Below, piece by piece: positions 16,726 to 25,900 of a stretch of 52,615 nt of DNA. Source of the stretch: an uncultured Dysosmobacter sp. (GTDB lineage Bacteria; Bacillota; Clostridia; Oscillospirales; Oscillospiraceae); contig CAKTHE010000017.1 of the NCBI GenBank assembly GCA_934563745.1, positions 1 to 52,615 on the forward strand, given 5' to 3'. Below the pieces are notes generated by a model. It did not search any database. It was not told the origin of the DNA and saw nothing but the letters and a program-made list of their open reading frames with translations. A program made the translations under genes and the position numbers. Each line of letters opens with the position of its first letter. Within the stretch, counting starts at the first letter, position 1.

Positions 16726-17694
16726 ATGCTGAACGTCCAGGAAGCCGCGCAGTTTTTGCGGGAGCGGGACCGTTTTCTGATCCTGACCCATGTCCGCCCC
16801 GACGGAGACACCGTAGGCTGCGCAGCCGCGCTGTGCGCCGCTTTGCGCCAGCTTGGAAAGGCCGCCTTTCTGCTGCCGAATCCGGGGCTGACCCGAAACT
16901 CCGCCCCCTATTTCGCTCCCTATGCCGCTGCGGACGGCTATGCTCCGGAGACGGTGCTTTCCGTGGATATTGCAACGCTTGGGCTGCTGCCGGAAAACGC
17001 CCGGGCCCTGGCCGGGCGCATCGACTTGGCTGTGGATCACCACCCTTCCTTTGAATTCATCGGCCGGGAAAACATGCTGCGGGCTGAGGCCGCCGCCTGC
17101 GGCGAGCTGGTGTACGATCTGGTGCGGGAACTGGGCCCCGTGACGCCGGAGATCGCTCTGCCCCTTTACCTGGCCGTCTCCACCGACACCGGCGGCTTCA
17201 TTTACAGCAACACCACCGCCCAGACCCATCGGGTCGCCGCCGCCCTGATCGACTGCGGGATCGACTATCAGCGGGTCAACAAGGATTTCTTCCGCACCAA
17301 AAGCCGCAAGCGCCTTCAGCTGGAAGGTGCCATGCTGGATACGATGGAATTTTACGACCGGGGCCGCGTGGTCCTGCTCTATGTCCCGCAGGCGCTGATC
17401 GAACGGGTCGGTGCCGACGAGGGCGACGCCGAGGATCTCAGTTCCCTGGGCGGGCAGATTGAGGGAACGGACTGCGCCGTTACCCTGCGGGAGCTGGGAC
17501 AGAACGTCTGGAAAATGTCCGTACGCACCGGTCCCCGGATCAACGCGACCCAGGTCTGTCAGCTTTTGGGGGGCGGCGGGCACGCCGCTGCCGCCGGCTG
17601 CACCGTGTCCGCTTCCCGGGAGGAAGCCCGGCAGCAGATTCTGGGCGCAATTGCCGCCGTGGCGGCGGACTTTGTCCCCGGTCCTAAGGGCTGA
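16726..17694 (+). CDS. nrnA: DHH-family phosphoesterase, NrnA-like
   Basis: A 322-residue enzyme that degrades very short RNAs and, in homologues, dephosphorylates pAp. The DHH domain has HVRPDGDT at residues 22-29 and DHHPSFEF near 104; the C-terminal DHHA1 domain has [11 protein letters not shown] near 283. The ATG at 16726 is preferred over a GTG two codons earlier because of the spacing to GGAGG. It stands in the standard place between rbfA and truB. Confidence 0.92.
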   Translation: MLNVQEAAQFLRERDRFLILTHVRPDGDTVGCAAALCAALRQLGKAAFLLPNPGLTRNSAPYFAPYAAADGYAPETVLSVDIATLGLLPENARALAGRIDLAVDHHPSFEFIGRENMLRAEAAACGELVYDLVRELGPVTPEIALPLYLAVSTDTGGFIYSNTTAQTHRVAAALIDCGIDYQRVNKDFFRTKSRKRLQLEGAMLDTMEFYDRGRVVLLYVPQALIERVGADEGDAEDLSSLGGQIEGTDCAVTLRELGQNVWKMSVRTGPRINATQVCQLLGGGGHAAAAGCTVSASREEARQQILGAIAAVAADFVPGPKG

Positions 17695-17717
17695 GGACAC
17701 CGTAGAGGAGGTTTTCC

Positions 17718-18587
17718 ATGCCCAACGGTATCGTCATCATTGACAAGCCCTCCGGCTGGACCAGCATGGACGTGTGCGCCAAGCTGCGGGGGATCCTGCA
17801 CGAAAAGCGCGTGGGACATGCCGGCACGCTGGACCCGATGGCCACCGGCGTTCTGCCCGTTTTCGTGGGGCAGGCCACCAAGGCGGTCTCCTTTGCGGAA
17901 GACGGCCGCAAGGAATACATTGCCCTTTTGCAGCTGGGCGTTGAGACGGACACGCAGGACAGCAGCGGCCGCGTGCTCGCCACCCGCCCGGTGCGGGCCG
18001 ATCAGGAGGCGCTGGAGGCGCTGCTGCCTGCATTTACCGGTTCCATTGCGCAGATCCCTCCGATGTATTCCGCCATCAAGGTCAACGGGCAGAAGCTTTA
18101 CGCGCTGGCCCGCAAGGGCCAAAGCGTAGAGCGCAAGCCCCGTCCGGTCACCATCTATGAATTGGAGCTGGTGCGGCGGCAGGCCCTGGACTGCTATGTT
18201 CTGCGCATCCTCTGCTCAAAGGGGACCTATATCCGCACCCTGTGCCACGACCTGGGGCAGGCCCTGGGTTGCGGCGGCTGCATGGCCTCTCTGCGGCGCA
18301 CCATGGCTGCCGGGTATACGCTGAGCGACGCCATTACGCTGGAGGAAGTGCAGGAGCAGGGTGCCGCTGCGCTGCGCCCCACGGACACGCTGTTTTCCGA
18401 ATTTCCGGCCCTGACCCTGAGCGCCGCCGCCGAGCGGCGTGTCCGCTGCGGCAATCCCGTGGGCCTGCCGCAGGTAAGCGACGGCCGCTATCGGCTTTAT
18501 GGCGGCGACGGGACGTTTTTGTGCCTGTCGGATGCCCGGCAGGGACAGCTGACAGCCGTGAAAAACTTTTTTGGAGTGGAAGCATGA
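17718..18587 (+). CDS. truB: tRNA pseudouridine-55 synthase TruB
   Basis: A 289-residue enzyme that makes pseudouridine 55 in the T loop of tRNAs. GTLDPMATG carries the catalytic Asp39; [13 protein letters not shown] opens the protein; a C-terminal PUA-like part (about 225-289) helps bind tRNA. GAGG precedes the ATG. The stop overlaps the ribF ATG by 4 bases. Confidence 0.96.
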   Translation: MPNGIVIIDKPSGWTSMDVCAKLRGILHEKRVGHAGTLDPMATGVLPVFVGQATKAVSFAEDGRKEYIALLQLGVETDTQDSSGRVLATRPVRADQEALEALLPAFTGSIAQIPPMYSAIKVNGQKLYALARKGQSVERKPRPVTIYELELVRRQALDCYVLRILCSKGTYIRTLCHDLGQALGCGGCMASLRRTMAAGYTLSDAITLEEVQEQGAAALRPTDTLFSEFPALTLSAAAERRVRCGNPVGLPQVSDGRYRLYGGDGTFLCLSDARQGQLTAVKNFFGVEA

Positions 18588-19495
18588 AAGAAAAAGTGAT
18601 CGCATTGGGATTTTTTGACGGCGTCCACCTGGGGCATGCCGCCCTTTTAAATGCGGCGGTTCAGCAGGCCCGGGAGCGTGGCTGCGCCAGCGCCGTGTTC
18701 ACCTTCACCCAGCTGCCCAAGGTCGTGGTCACCGGCCAGCCCTGTCCGCTGATCAACTCGCCGGAGGATCGCCGGGACCTGATCCGGCGTCTGTACGGGA
18801 TCGATGAAGTCCTTATGGTCCCCTTCGACCATGAGATGATGACCACCGCCTGGGATGAATTCATTACGGAAATCCTGGTCCGGCGCTATCACGCCGTCCA
18901 TCTGATCGCCGGCCATGACCATCATTTCGGCCACAAAAATCAGGGCTCGCCGGAGCTGCTGCGCAGCAAGTGCGCCGAACTGGGGCTGGGCTGCGACATT
19001 ATCCCCGAGGTAGAGCTGGGCGGCATCACCGTCAGCTCCACCTATATCCGCCGCCTGCTGGAGCTGGGGCAGCTGGAGCGCGCCAACCGCTATCTGGGTC
19101 ACCCCCACACCCTCAGCGGCACCGTCCGGCACGGCCGGGGGCTGGGCTCCTCCCGCCTGTTCCCCACCGCCAATCTGATCGTACCGCCCCATGTGCTGAT
19201 CCCCAGTCACGGCGTTTACGCTACGCTCGCCTATCTGAGCGACGGGCGCTGCTGCCCGGCTGTGACCAATGTGGGGACCCGCCCCACCGTCGACAACGGC
19301 CACGATGTGACCGTGGAAGCAAGCCTTCTGGATTTCGATGGCAATCTCTACGGGCAGCCGCTCCGGCTGGAGTTTTACACCCATCTGCGGGACGAGATCC
19401 GCTTTGATTCGCTGGATGCCCTGAAGGCCCAAATTGCCCGGGACGCCCAGTCCGTACGGGATTATTTCGCCGCCGGCACTCCGCCGACGCTTTGA
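18584..19495 (+). CDS. ribF: Bifunctional riboflavin kinase/FAD synthetase
   Basis: A 303-residue enzyme that makes FMN from riboflavin and FAD from FMN. The N-terminal nucleotidyltransferase domain has ALGFFDGVHLGHAALL (residues 6-21) and AGHDHHFGHKNQG near 107; the C-terminal kinase domain (about 180-303) has HGRGLGSSRLFPTANL. The ATG at 18584 overlaps truB's stop and follows TTGGAG. Last gene of the operon; the terminator at 19510 follows. Confidence 0.95.
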   Translation: MKEKVIALGFFDGVHLGHAALLNAAVQQARERGCASAVFTFTQLPKVVVTGQPCPLINSPEDRRDLIRRLYGIDEVLMVPFDHEMMTTAWDEFITEILVRRYHAVHLIAGHDHHFGHKNQGSPELLRSKCAELGLGCDIIPEVELGGITVSSTYIRRLLELGQLERANRYLGHPHTLSGTVRHGRGLGSSRLFPTANLIVPPHVLIPSHGVYATLAYLSDGRCCPAVTNVGTRPTVDNGHDVTVEASLLDFDGNLYGQPLRLEFYTHLRDEIRFDSLDALKAQIARDAQSVRDYFAAGTPPTL

Positions 19496-19509
19496 TTCCC
19501 GCTCCGGAA

Positions 19510-19549
19510 AAAAGGCAGGCTGTGCGCCAAGGCGCACAGCCTGCCTTTT
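19510..19549. terminator. Bidirectional terminator after ribF
   Basis: A 19-bp perfect stem with an AA loop and a T or A run at each side, between the convergent ribF gene and the small minus-strand gene at 19595. Confidence 0.9.
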
Positions 19550-19594
19550 CTATTCCCGCCGGGAGGCGCACACACAGCCCCCCTCAGGAGGTGC

Positions 19595-19864
19595 TTAAAG
19601 CAGCCAGGCCGTCAGCCAGACCAGCCCCAGCGCAGCCGCCCCCATCAGCGTATACAAAGCCGGGTGCAGATCCCGCAGGGAACGGCCCAGACGCCCCGAA
19701 CCCTCTTCATAGCTGCGGGCCACCCGCCGGGCCTCCTCCACCAATTCCCGGGAGGTGACTCCCTCGCCGCGCGCGTCGTTGCGCACGATAAAAATTGCCT
19801 GCTCGAAATACCGTTTGTCCGGAGAGTCCACCACAACGACCCGCCGGGAAATTCCCTTTACCAA
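19595..19864 (-). CDS. Small conserved-looking protein with C-terminal membrane helix
   Basis: An 89-residue protein from a TTG start preceded by AGGAG. The N-terminal part (KGISRRVVVVDSPDKRYFEQ) reads as a soluble domain; the last 21 residues are one hydrophobic helix, so it should be tail-anchored in the membrane. I recall similar unnamed proteins in related Clostridia but know no function. It follows spoIIE on the same strand, 77 bases away, and might be co-transcribed. Confidence 0.6.
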   Translation of the reverse strand: MVKGISRRVVVVDSPDKRYFEQAIFIVRNDARGEGVTSRELVEEARRVARSYEEGSGRLGRSLRDLHPALYTLMGAAALGLVWLTAWLL

Positions 19865-19941
19865 GAGACGTCAGCTCCTTTTTCCTTGATAAAATCAGTA
19901 TGTCCCTCCGGGCAGGCCGCTATACCGGAATTTGTCAGCCC

Positions 19942-21990
19942 TCAAACCTTTTCCGGCGGGGCGCCGGTCCCCTCATCCAGGCGCAGCACCTGAACGCCGC
20001 AGTCATCGGCGGCATCGGTGCGCCGGGCCGCCTCGGCCAGGATCAGCCCCGCCAGAACCTGGGGGTCCGTTCCATCCCATCCGGCCAGCAGATCCTGCAG
20101 CCACTCATCACTGAGGGCGTCAGCCACTCCGTCGCTGACCATCACGGCGAAGGTTCCCGGCTCCATTTGAAACCGGGTCACGTCCGGCGGCGATCCCGCA
20201 GGGCGGATCCCTGCCGGAAGGGCTCCGCCCGTAATGCGCCGTACCCGGCCGGCACGCTTTAAATACGTGGGTGCCGCGCCGTATTTATAAAGCGCCGCCT
20301 CCCCGCTCTCCGGCCGGAGGGTCAGAAGGTCAATGGTGGAAAAGCTTTGACTCTCCGTCCCCCGAAGGGCCAAAGCGCTGTTCAGCGTTTTTAAAGCGGC
20401 CTCAGCCTCCACGCCCGCCTCCAGAAACTGCCGCATCAGCCGCAGGGTCAGGGCCGACTCCCGCCGCGCCTCTTCCCCGGTCCCCATGCCGTCAGACAGC
20501 AGAAGGCACCACGTTCCCCGCTCGGTCTGAAAGGAGCACACGCTGTCGCCGCAGACGCTCTGCCCCTTCCGGGGCCGCAGGGCCGCGCCGATGGTGCAGC
20601 TTCTTCCGCTGACCGCCGCCGCAGGGACCCGCTCCTCCAGCCCCGCCGCCGTGGCAGAGAGAAGATCGCTCAGCTGTGCATACTGCCGCCGCGCATTGGA
20701 GCGGGTCTCCTCCAGCTCCCGCCGGTAACGCCGGCGCAGCAAAAAGGCGGACAACTCCTGATTGACCGCCCCGATAAACTCGGTCAGGTGGATGCAGCGG
20801 CTGGAAAAATGCTCTGGAAAATCCTTGGCCATGACGCGTCCCCGTTCCAGCAGGTACGGCGTGGCGTCGTTCAGCGCGTTGAAGGTCGTGTTGTAATCCT
20901 TCCGCCAGCACAGCGTACACAGGGCGCAGTCCCGACATACCCGCTCCGCCGCCCGGTCGAACAGGATGGCCGGATTCTCTTCGGTTCCGTTTCCGGACGG
21001 GCGGCCCATGCTGTCGTAAAGATCCCTGAAAACAGCGGCGCAGCGGCTCAGACCTGCTTTCAGACCGGCGGCTGCCGCCCGGTCCTCCGTCTCCGTCCGG
21101 CGGCGGACCCGCTTCCCCGCAAACAGGCGGCCCGGAAGCAGCAAAAACAGCCCCACCCCCACGGCCGCCTCTTTTAAAAATGCCGTTCCCTCCGAGGCCG
21201 GCGCCGGCAGCGCAAGCACCACGGCCGCCGCGGCAAAGCCCAGGGCCGCGGTCCAGCGGTTCCGCTGTTCCCGCCAGCCGGCCGCCAAGCCGGTCAGGGC
21301 GAAGGCCGCCGTGCAAAAAAGGCCCTCTCCGCCGCACAGGTCCAGCAGCAGACCGCTGCACAGTCCGGCCGCCGTTCCGGCAGCCGCGCCCCACTGGCAG
21401 CCAGCCGCCAGCACCAGGGTCCCCGAAGCCGCTCTTCCCAGGGAGATACCGGCAGGCGCCACATCCTCCAATGCCGCAAGCAGCGTGGCCGCCAGAAAAT
21501 ATAACCCCCGGGGGTCCGGCTGTCCGGCCGCATCCCTCTTTTTCCGGCCGTAAACCCAGGCAGAGAGTCCCGTCAAAAGGGTGTCCGCAAGGCAGGACAG
21601 CACGCCGGCAAGCGGGTTGGAGGATTCCAGCAGGTAAATCAGCCGGATTAGAAAAAACATTCCCGCGGAAAGCACCGGAAAAAACAGAGGACGCTTTGCC
21701 ACAGCCAGCCCCTGCAGGGCCCGGGATGCGGTAAAAATCAAGATCCCCGCCGCCATATGCGCCAGTCCCGCGGAAAAATCCAGAAACAAAAGGCAGCCCA
21801 CTCCGCTTCCCAGCAGCGCACAGATCCCCTCCGCTCCCGGGCCGGCCGCCGCCACGCTTCCCAGCGCAAAGGGCGCCGCGCCATCCCGCATCCGGGTGGC
21901 TGTCAGCGCTGCCGCCAGGAAAAAACGGATCCCGCAGCTCAAAAGCCGGGTGTTGGACGCCTGTGCAGGCAAAAGTCGTTCTTTGTTCAC
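19942..21990 (-). CDS. spoIIE: Stage II sporulation protein E phosphatase
   Basis: A 682-residue membrane phosphatase which dephosphorylates SpoIIAA in the forespore and so activates sigma-F. The first 300 or so residues are strongly hydrophobic (about ten helices); a central cytoplasmic region with Cys clusters (CRDCALCTLCW) follows; the PP2C phosphatase domain (about 480-682) has GDSVCSF, LLLSDGMGTGEEA and VMVSDGVAD with its metal-binding Asp residues. It is shorter than the Bacillus protein (about 827). I chose the GTG at 21990 because AAAGGAGG lies upstream; an ATG at 22017 lacks such a site. It marks the organism as a spore-former. Confidence 0.92.
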   Translation of the reverse strand: MNKERLLPAQASNTRLLSCGIRFFLAAALTATRMRDGAAPFALGSVAAAGPGAEGICALLGSGVGCLLFLDFSAGLAHMAAGILIFTASRALQGLAVAKRPLFFPVLSAGMFFLIRLIYLLESSNPLAGVLSCLADTLLTGLSAWVYGRKKRDAAGQPDPRGLYFLAATLLAALEDVAPAGISLGRAASGTLVLAAGCQWGAAAGTAAGLCSGLLLDLCGGEGLFCTAAFALTGLAAGWREQRNRWTAALGFAAAAVVLALPAPASEGTAFLKEAAVGVGLFLLLPGRLFAGKRVRRRTETEDRAAAAGLKAGLSRCAAVFRDLYDSMGRPSGNGTEENPAILFDRAAERVCRDCALCTLCWRKDYNTTFNALNDATPYLLERGRVMAKDFPEHFSSRCIHLTEFIGAVNQELSAFLLRRRYRRELEETRSNARRQYAQLSDLLSATAAGLEERVPAAAVSGRSCTIGAALRPRKGQSVCGDSVCSFQTERGTWCLLLSDGMGTGEEARRESALTLRLMRQFLEAGVEAEAALKTLNSALALRGTESQSFSTIDLLTLRPESGEAALYKYGAAPTYLKRAGRVRRITGGALPAGIRPAGSPPDVTRFQMEPGTFAVMVSDGVADALSDEWLQDLLAGWDGTDPQVLAGLILAEAARRTDAADDCGVQVLRLDEGTGAPPEKV

Positions 21991-22099
21991 AGCCTGTCCC
22001 TCCTTTGTTTTCCCCATTTTATAGCCCTTGACGTGGAGAATCCCGTCGTTTCCAGAGAGAAGGCGATATTTTCGCTGTTCCACAGTCCCAAACCGATGA

Positions 22100-22135
22100 A
22101 AAAGCCGGGGCACGCTTTCGCATGCCCCGGCTTTT
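22100..22135 (-). terminator. Terminator after the queT-like gene
   Basis: A 13-bp perfect stem (22100-22112 with 22123-22135) with T runs in both directions, directly after the transporter stop, separating it from spoIIE. Confidence 0.85.
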
Positions 22136-22141
22136 GTCCGG

Positions 22142-22672
22142 TCAGATATCTCTTTGCTCCGGTGCTTTTAAAAACGGTGCCAGTGCCCGAATACGGGGCA
22201 GCAGGTTTAAAAGCAGGCCACCCAGCACATAGCAGGCAATGGCCTCCCCGATGCCCACGGTCAGCGCATTGTACGCAAAGGCCGCGGGAAAGGCCGCGCC
22301 AAAGCCGGCCTCGTACCAGCCCAGCAGCGCCCCGATGATCGCCATATTGCACAGCACCGGCGGCAGCGGCGCCAGCCACTTACGCCGGACCTTCCGGGTC
22401 CAGCAGGCTGCCAAAAGCGTTGCCAGCGAACCGAATACAATGTCCGCCGCGCCATACGGGCTGAGCAGATTTGCGATCAGGCAGCCCAAAAACAGCCCCG
22501 GAACCGCCTCCGGCATAAAAAAGGGCAGCACGCACAGCGCTTCGGAAAAGCGGCATTGAATAGGCCCGTAGGTCACGCCGAAGATGTTGCCGAAATAAGC
22601 AAGCACCGCATAGAGCGCGGCGATCAGGCCGCTCAGCGCCAGCTGGCGGGTAGTAAAGCGGGATTTGGACAT
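22142..22672 (-). CDS. queT: QueT-family transporter (ECF S-component-like)
   Basis: A 176-residue membrane protein with about five or six hydrophobic helices. YGPIQCRFSEALCVLPFF and LSPYGAADIVFGSLATLLA are characteristic of QueT, the substrate-binding S component which, with a shared ECF module, imports a queuosine precursor. The ATG at 22672 follows AGGAGG; the frame is open further upstream but runs into the leader. The leader and attenuator suggest control by the ligand. Confidence 0.85.
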   Translation of the reverse strand: MSKSRFTTRQLALSGLIAALYAVLAYFGNIFGVTYGPIQCRFSEALCVLPFFMPEAVPGLFLGCLIANLLSPYGAADIVFGSLATLLAACWTRKVRRKWLAPLPPVLCNMAIIGALLGWYEAGFGAAFPAAFAYNALTVGIGEAIACYVLGGLLLNLLPRIRALAPFLKAPEQRDI

Positions 22673-22847
22673 AAGAAAAGACCTCCTGATTTTTTCGGAG
22701 GCCCGGCGCGATCTGCGCAGCAAAAAACACGGAAAAGGCCCGTGCCGCCTCCATTTTTTGTTTAGAGAACAGCCGGGAAAGCCGCATTCCCTCCCGTGCT
22801 GAACGAACGCCGAAAGCCGGCGCTTGGACAGGGTTTGGAAACCTGTC
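22673..22847 (-). promoter_or_regulatory. Long structured leader of queT, possible riboswitch
   Basis: About 175 bases of untranslated leader. On the minus strand it has an ACAGG...CCTGT hairpin, a GCGCCG...CGGCGT hairpin, a GGGAA...TTTCCC element, then a CACGG...CCGTG hairpin followed by six T residues (22722-22744). Near the gene, CCTCC (22700-22696) can pair with the ribosome binding site GGAGG. Queuosine transporters are often under preQ1 riboswitches, but I could not match this leader to a preQ1 class. Confidence 0.5.
22722..22744 (-). terminator. Attenuator hairpin in the queT leader
   Basis: A 5-bp stem, extendable by two G-U pairs, with a 7-base loop and six T residues, upstream of the start codon. 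Confidence 0.5.
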
Positions 22848-22853
22848 GCTTCT

Positions 22854-22882
22854 TTTATACCACACCGCAGGAAAAAAAGCAA
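22854..22882 (-). promoter_or_regulatory. queT promoter
   Basis: On the minus strand TTGCTT (22882-22877), a 17-bp spacer and TATAAA (22859-22854). Confidence 0.65.
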
Positions 22883-22905
22883 TCCCGTTTACGGCCCCCG
22901 GCGGC

Positions 22906-22937
22906 AAAAGGGACGGCACGAAAGTGCCGTCCCTTTT
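22906..22937 (-). terminator. Terminator of the giant surface-protein gene
   Basis: A 14-bp perfect stem with a 4-base loop and T tails, 10 bases after the stop of the gene at 22948. Confidence 0.85.
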
Positions 22938-22947
22938 GTCTGCGAAA

Positions 22948-25900
22948 TCAATTGGCTTTGCTTTGCCGGTAGAGGAAGGTAACGATCTGAGCCCGGCTGC
23001 ACGGGCGGTCCGGCTCAAACGCTGCCGCACCGGTCCCCCGGGTGATTCCCTGCTCCACCGCCCAGGCAACCGCCTCCGCATAATACGCACCCGCGGGAAC
23101 GTCGGCAAAGGCGCTGCCTTCGGCCGCGGCCGGCGTGCCGGCCATCCGATGCAGGAACGTCACGGTCTGCCCACGGGTCACGGTCCGGTCCGGGCTGAAG
23201 GCCGCCGGGCCGGTGCCCTGGGTGATCCCCTGTTCCACGGCCCAGGCAACCGCCTGATAGTAGTAAGCGTCTGCGGAAACGTCGGCAAAGGGCTGCGTCG
23301 TGCCGCTCGGCTCCGGAGAGCCGGCAGAGCGCCACAGGAACGTGACCATCTGGGCCCGGGTACACAGCCGGTCCGGACCAAACAGATCGTTCCCGATCCC
23401 GCCGGTAACCCCCTGCTCCGCCGCCCAGGCGACCGCCTCCGCATAATAGGCCTCCGCGGAAACATCGGCAAAGGTGACGCTTCCGGTCTTTTTGAAGAAG
23501 CTACGGATCTCAACCTTGCCGTCCGGCATCGTAAAGCTGTACTTGCCGCCGCCCAGGTCCTTCACCGGGATCTCCTTGCCGTCCTTGTCGGTCACGGTGA
23601 CCAGATCGATCTGATAGCCCTCGTCCGGCTGGACGATGATGGTCACGGTGTCGCCCTTGGCCGCCTCCTTCTTGTCGATGGAAACGGAGCCGTTGTCCGG
23701 CTGGATCGGCGTCACGGGATGGGTGGCCGGAATGGAGATTCCTCCGCCACCGCCGCTGCCACCGTTGCCGCCGGAGGACTTCTGCGTCCAGTGGGCGTAA
23801 AGGGTAAGGCCACCCGTGAACATATGGTCTGCCGTTATCAGCTTACCGGCATTCGCTGCGCCGTTGTCGAACCAACCGTCGAAGGAGTAGCCCTCCCGGG
23901 TCGGAGTGGGCAGGCTATCCGCAGCCAACTTACCGTCTTTGCCGGTCCGCACAGAGGGGTAAGTGGTTGTTGCGCCCTCATAGTTCAGGTCAAAGCTGAT
24001 TTCATAGTACTTCCCAATTTCGATGGTGTATTCTACGTCGCTCTGGAGGTTCTCGATGGTACCCGTCCAGACGCCGTCCTTCTCGGTGAGTTCCACATCG
24101 CCGAAGGTTCCACCGCTGATCCAGAAAGAATCCGCGTACTTCGGGTCAAGGGACGCCGTAAGGGTCACAGAGGAGCCCTTGGCAAAGAGACGTTTGCCAT
24201 CATTGGTCTTTTCATAGGTGCCGCTCAGGGTGACATCGCAGATGACGGAAACATTGTCGGCCGTGATCTCGAAGAAGTCCAGATCCTCGTCGATGTTGCC
24301 GGTCTCGACCGTCACCTCCAGATCCTGGCTCAGATCCTCGATGACCAGGGTCCTGGAAACGGCGGTGTAGTCCAAGACGGGGTTTCCATCGGAGTCCTTG
24401 ACATGCCACACCTTGGCATAGAGGTTGCCGTACGGATCCGAATAGGAGACGGTCACCGTGCTGCCCGCGCCGATGCGGGAGACGACCATGTCGGACGATA
24501 TCGTGCTGGAGTAGTCCCCATCAGCGGAGATTCCAAGGTTTCGACCCTTCGCCGTCACAGTGAAATACGTTATTGGTTCGAAGGTCACGGCGAAGGAATT
24601 GCTGTCATCCAGCTCATTGTAGTCATAGGCCAGGCTCTTGTCGTACTTGGCACTATACACGCCGTTCACCGTCCAGCCCTGGACGGTCAGACCGCTGCTG
24701 GGATTGGCGGTGAGGGTCAGGGTCTCGCCGGGATAGAGCAGCGCCGTGTCGGTTTCCACCGCCGCGCCGTCCTTTGTGATGGTCCAGCTGATGCCCTCGT
24801 CCACGGTGAAGGTCTTGCCCTGCTGCGCCGCGAAGACGGGGGTCAGAGTCACATCGCTGCTGACGGGGAAGCTATACCGGGCATCGGTGCTGACGATGGA
24901 AGCGGTGGTGGTATCCTTCCAGCCGCCGAACTTATACCCGCGGAACGGCTGGGCCGTGAAGGTCACCTGCGTGCCCGCCGTGGCTGTGCCGTCCTCGGTG
25001 ACGCCGCTAAGCCCCGCGGTGCCGCCGGCAAGGCCCTCGCTGTTCAGCGCCACCGTGAAGATCTTGGCCGTAACATTCGCGGAAACACTGGCATCCGCCG
25101 TCATGACAAAGGTATATTCGCCGCCGGTGGGCTGGGGATCCAGCGCCTCGCCGCTGAAGAGCCACTGAGCTTCCTCATTCAGCTCATAGCCCGCCGCGGG
25201 CTTCACGGTAACCTCCGTGTCACCGGGGATCGCGGTGAGATCCGCGATGGCTGTGCCGTTCTTGTCATAGGCCGCCAGCCCCTCACCGAGGATCAGGGTA
25301 TAGGAGTCCCGCTCAAACCGCGCATAGAGCTTCACGTTGTTGGCGGGCATGGTGACGGTGTAGGTGCTGTCGGTGCCGTACACGACGGTCTGCCCGTCCT
25401 CATAATACTCCCACCCGGCGAAGTGCCAGCCTTCGCTGGCCGCGGCGGTGAAGGTGATCGAAACACCGGGGCTGAACGCCTTGCCGTTATGGAAGTACTT
25501 GTTATCCGTGGTGACTGTGCCCGCAGTTTCATCCGGATCGACAAAGTACGTGAGGGTACTGCTCTTCTTCTGGAATTCGACCCGAACGTCCAGGCCCTGA
25601 TTCTGCTCCTTGCCGTCGTATATGTCGCCTTTGATCTGGGTCATGGTCAGGGTCTCGAGCCCTTCACTGTCGTCGATGACGATGAAGCTACTGCCGTCCG
25701 CTTTGGTGCCGCGCCACCAGCGCGCCACAGAATAGCCCGGATTGGGAGTGGCCTTGAAGATGATGGTCTGACCGACGGCGGCAGAGGTCACGTTTTCGGG
25801 GTAGCTAATGGAGACGGAACCCCAGGTGCTCTGCGTGTCGGGTCTGTAAAGCCCGGCCTTGACGGGATAGGTCCTGCCCGTCATGATCAGCTTGACGGTG

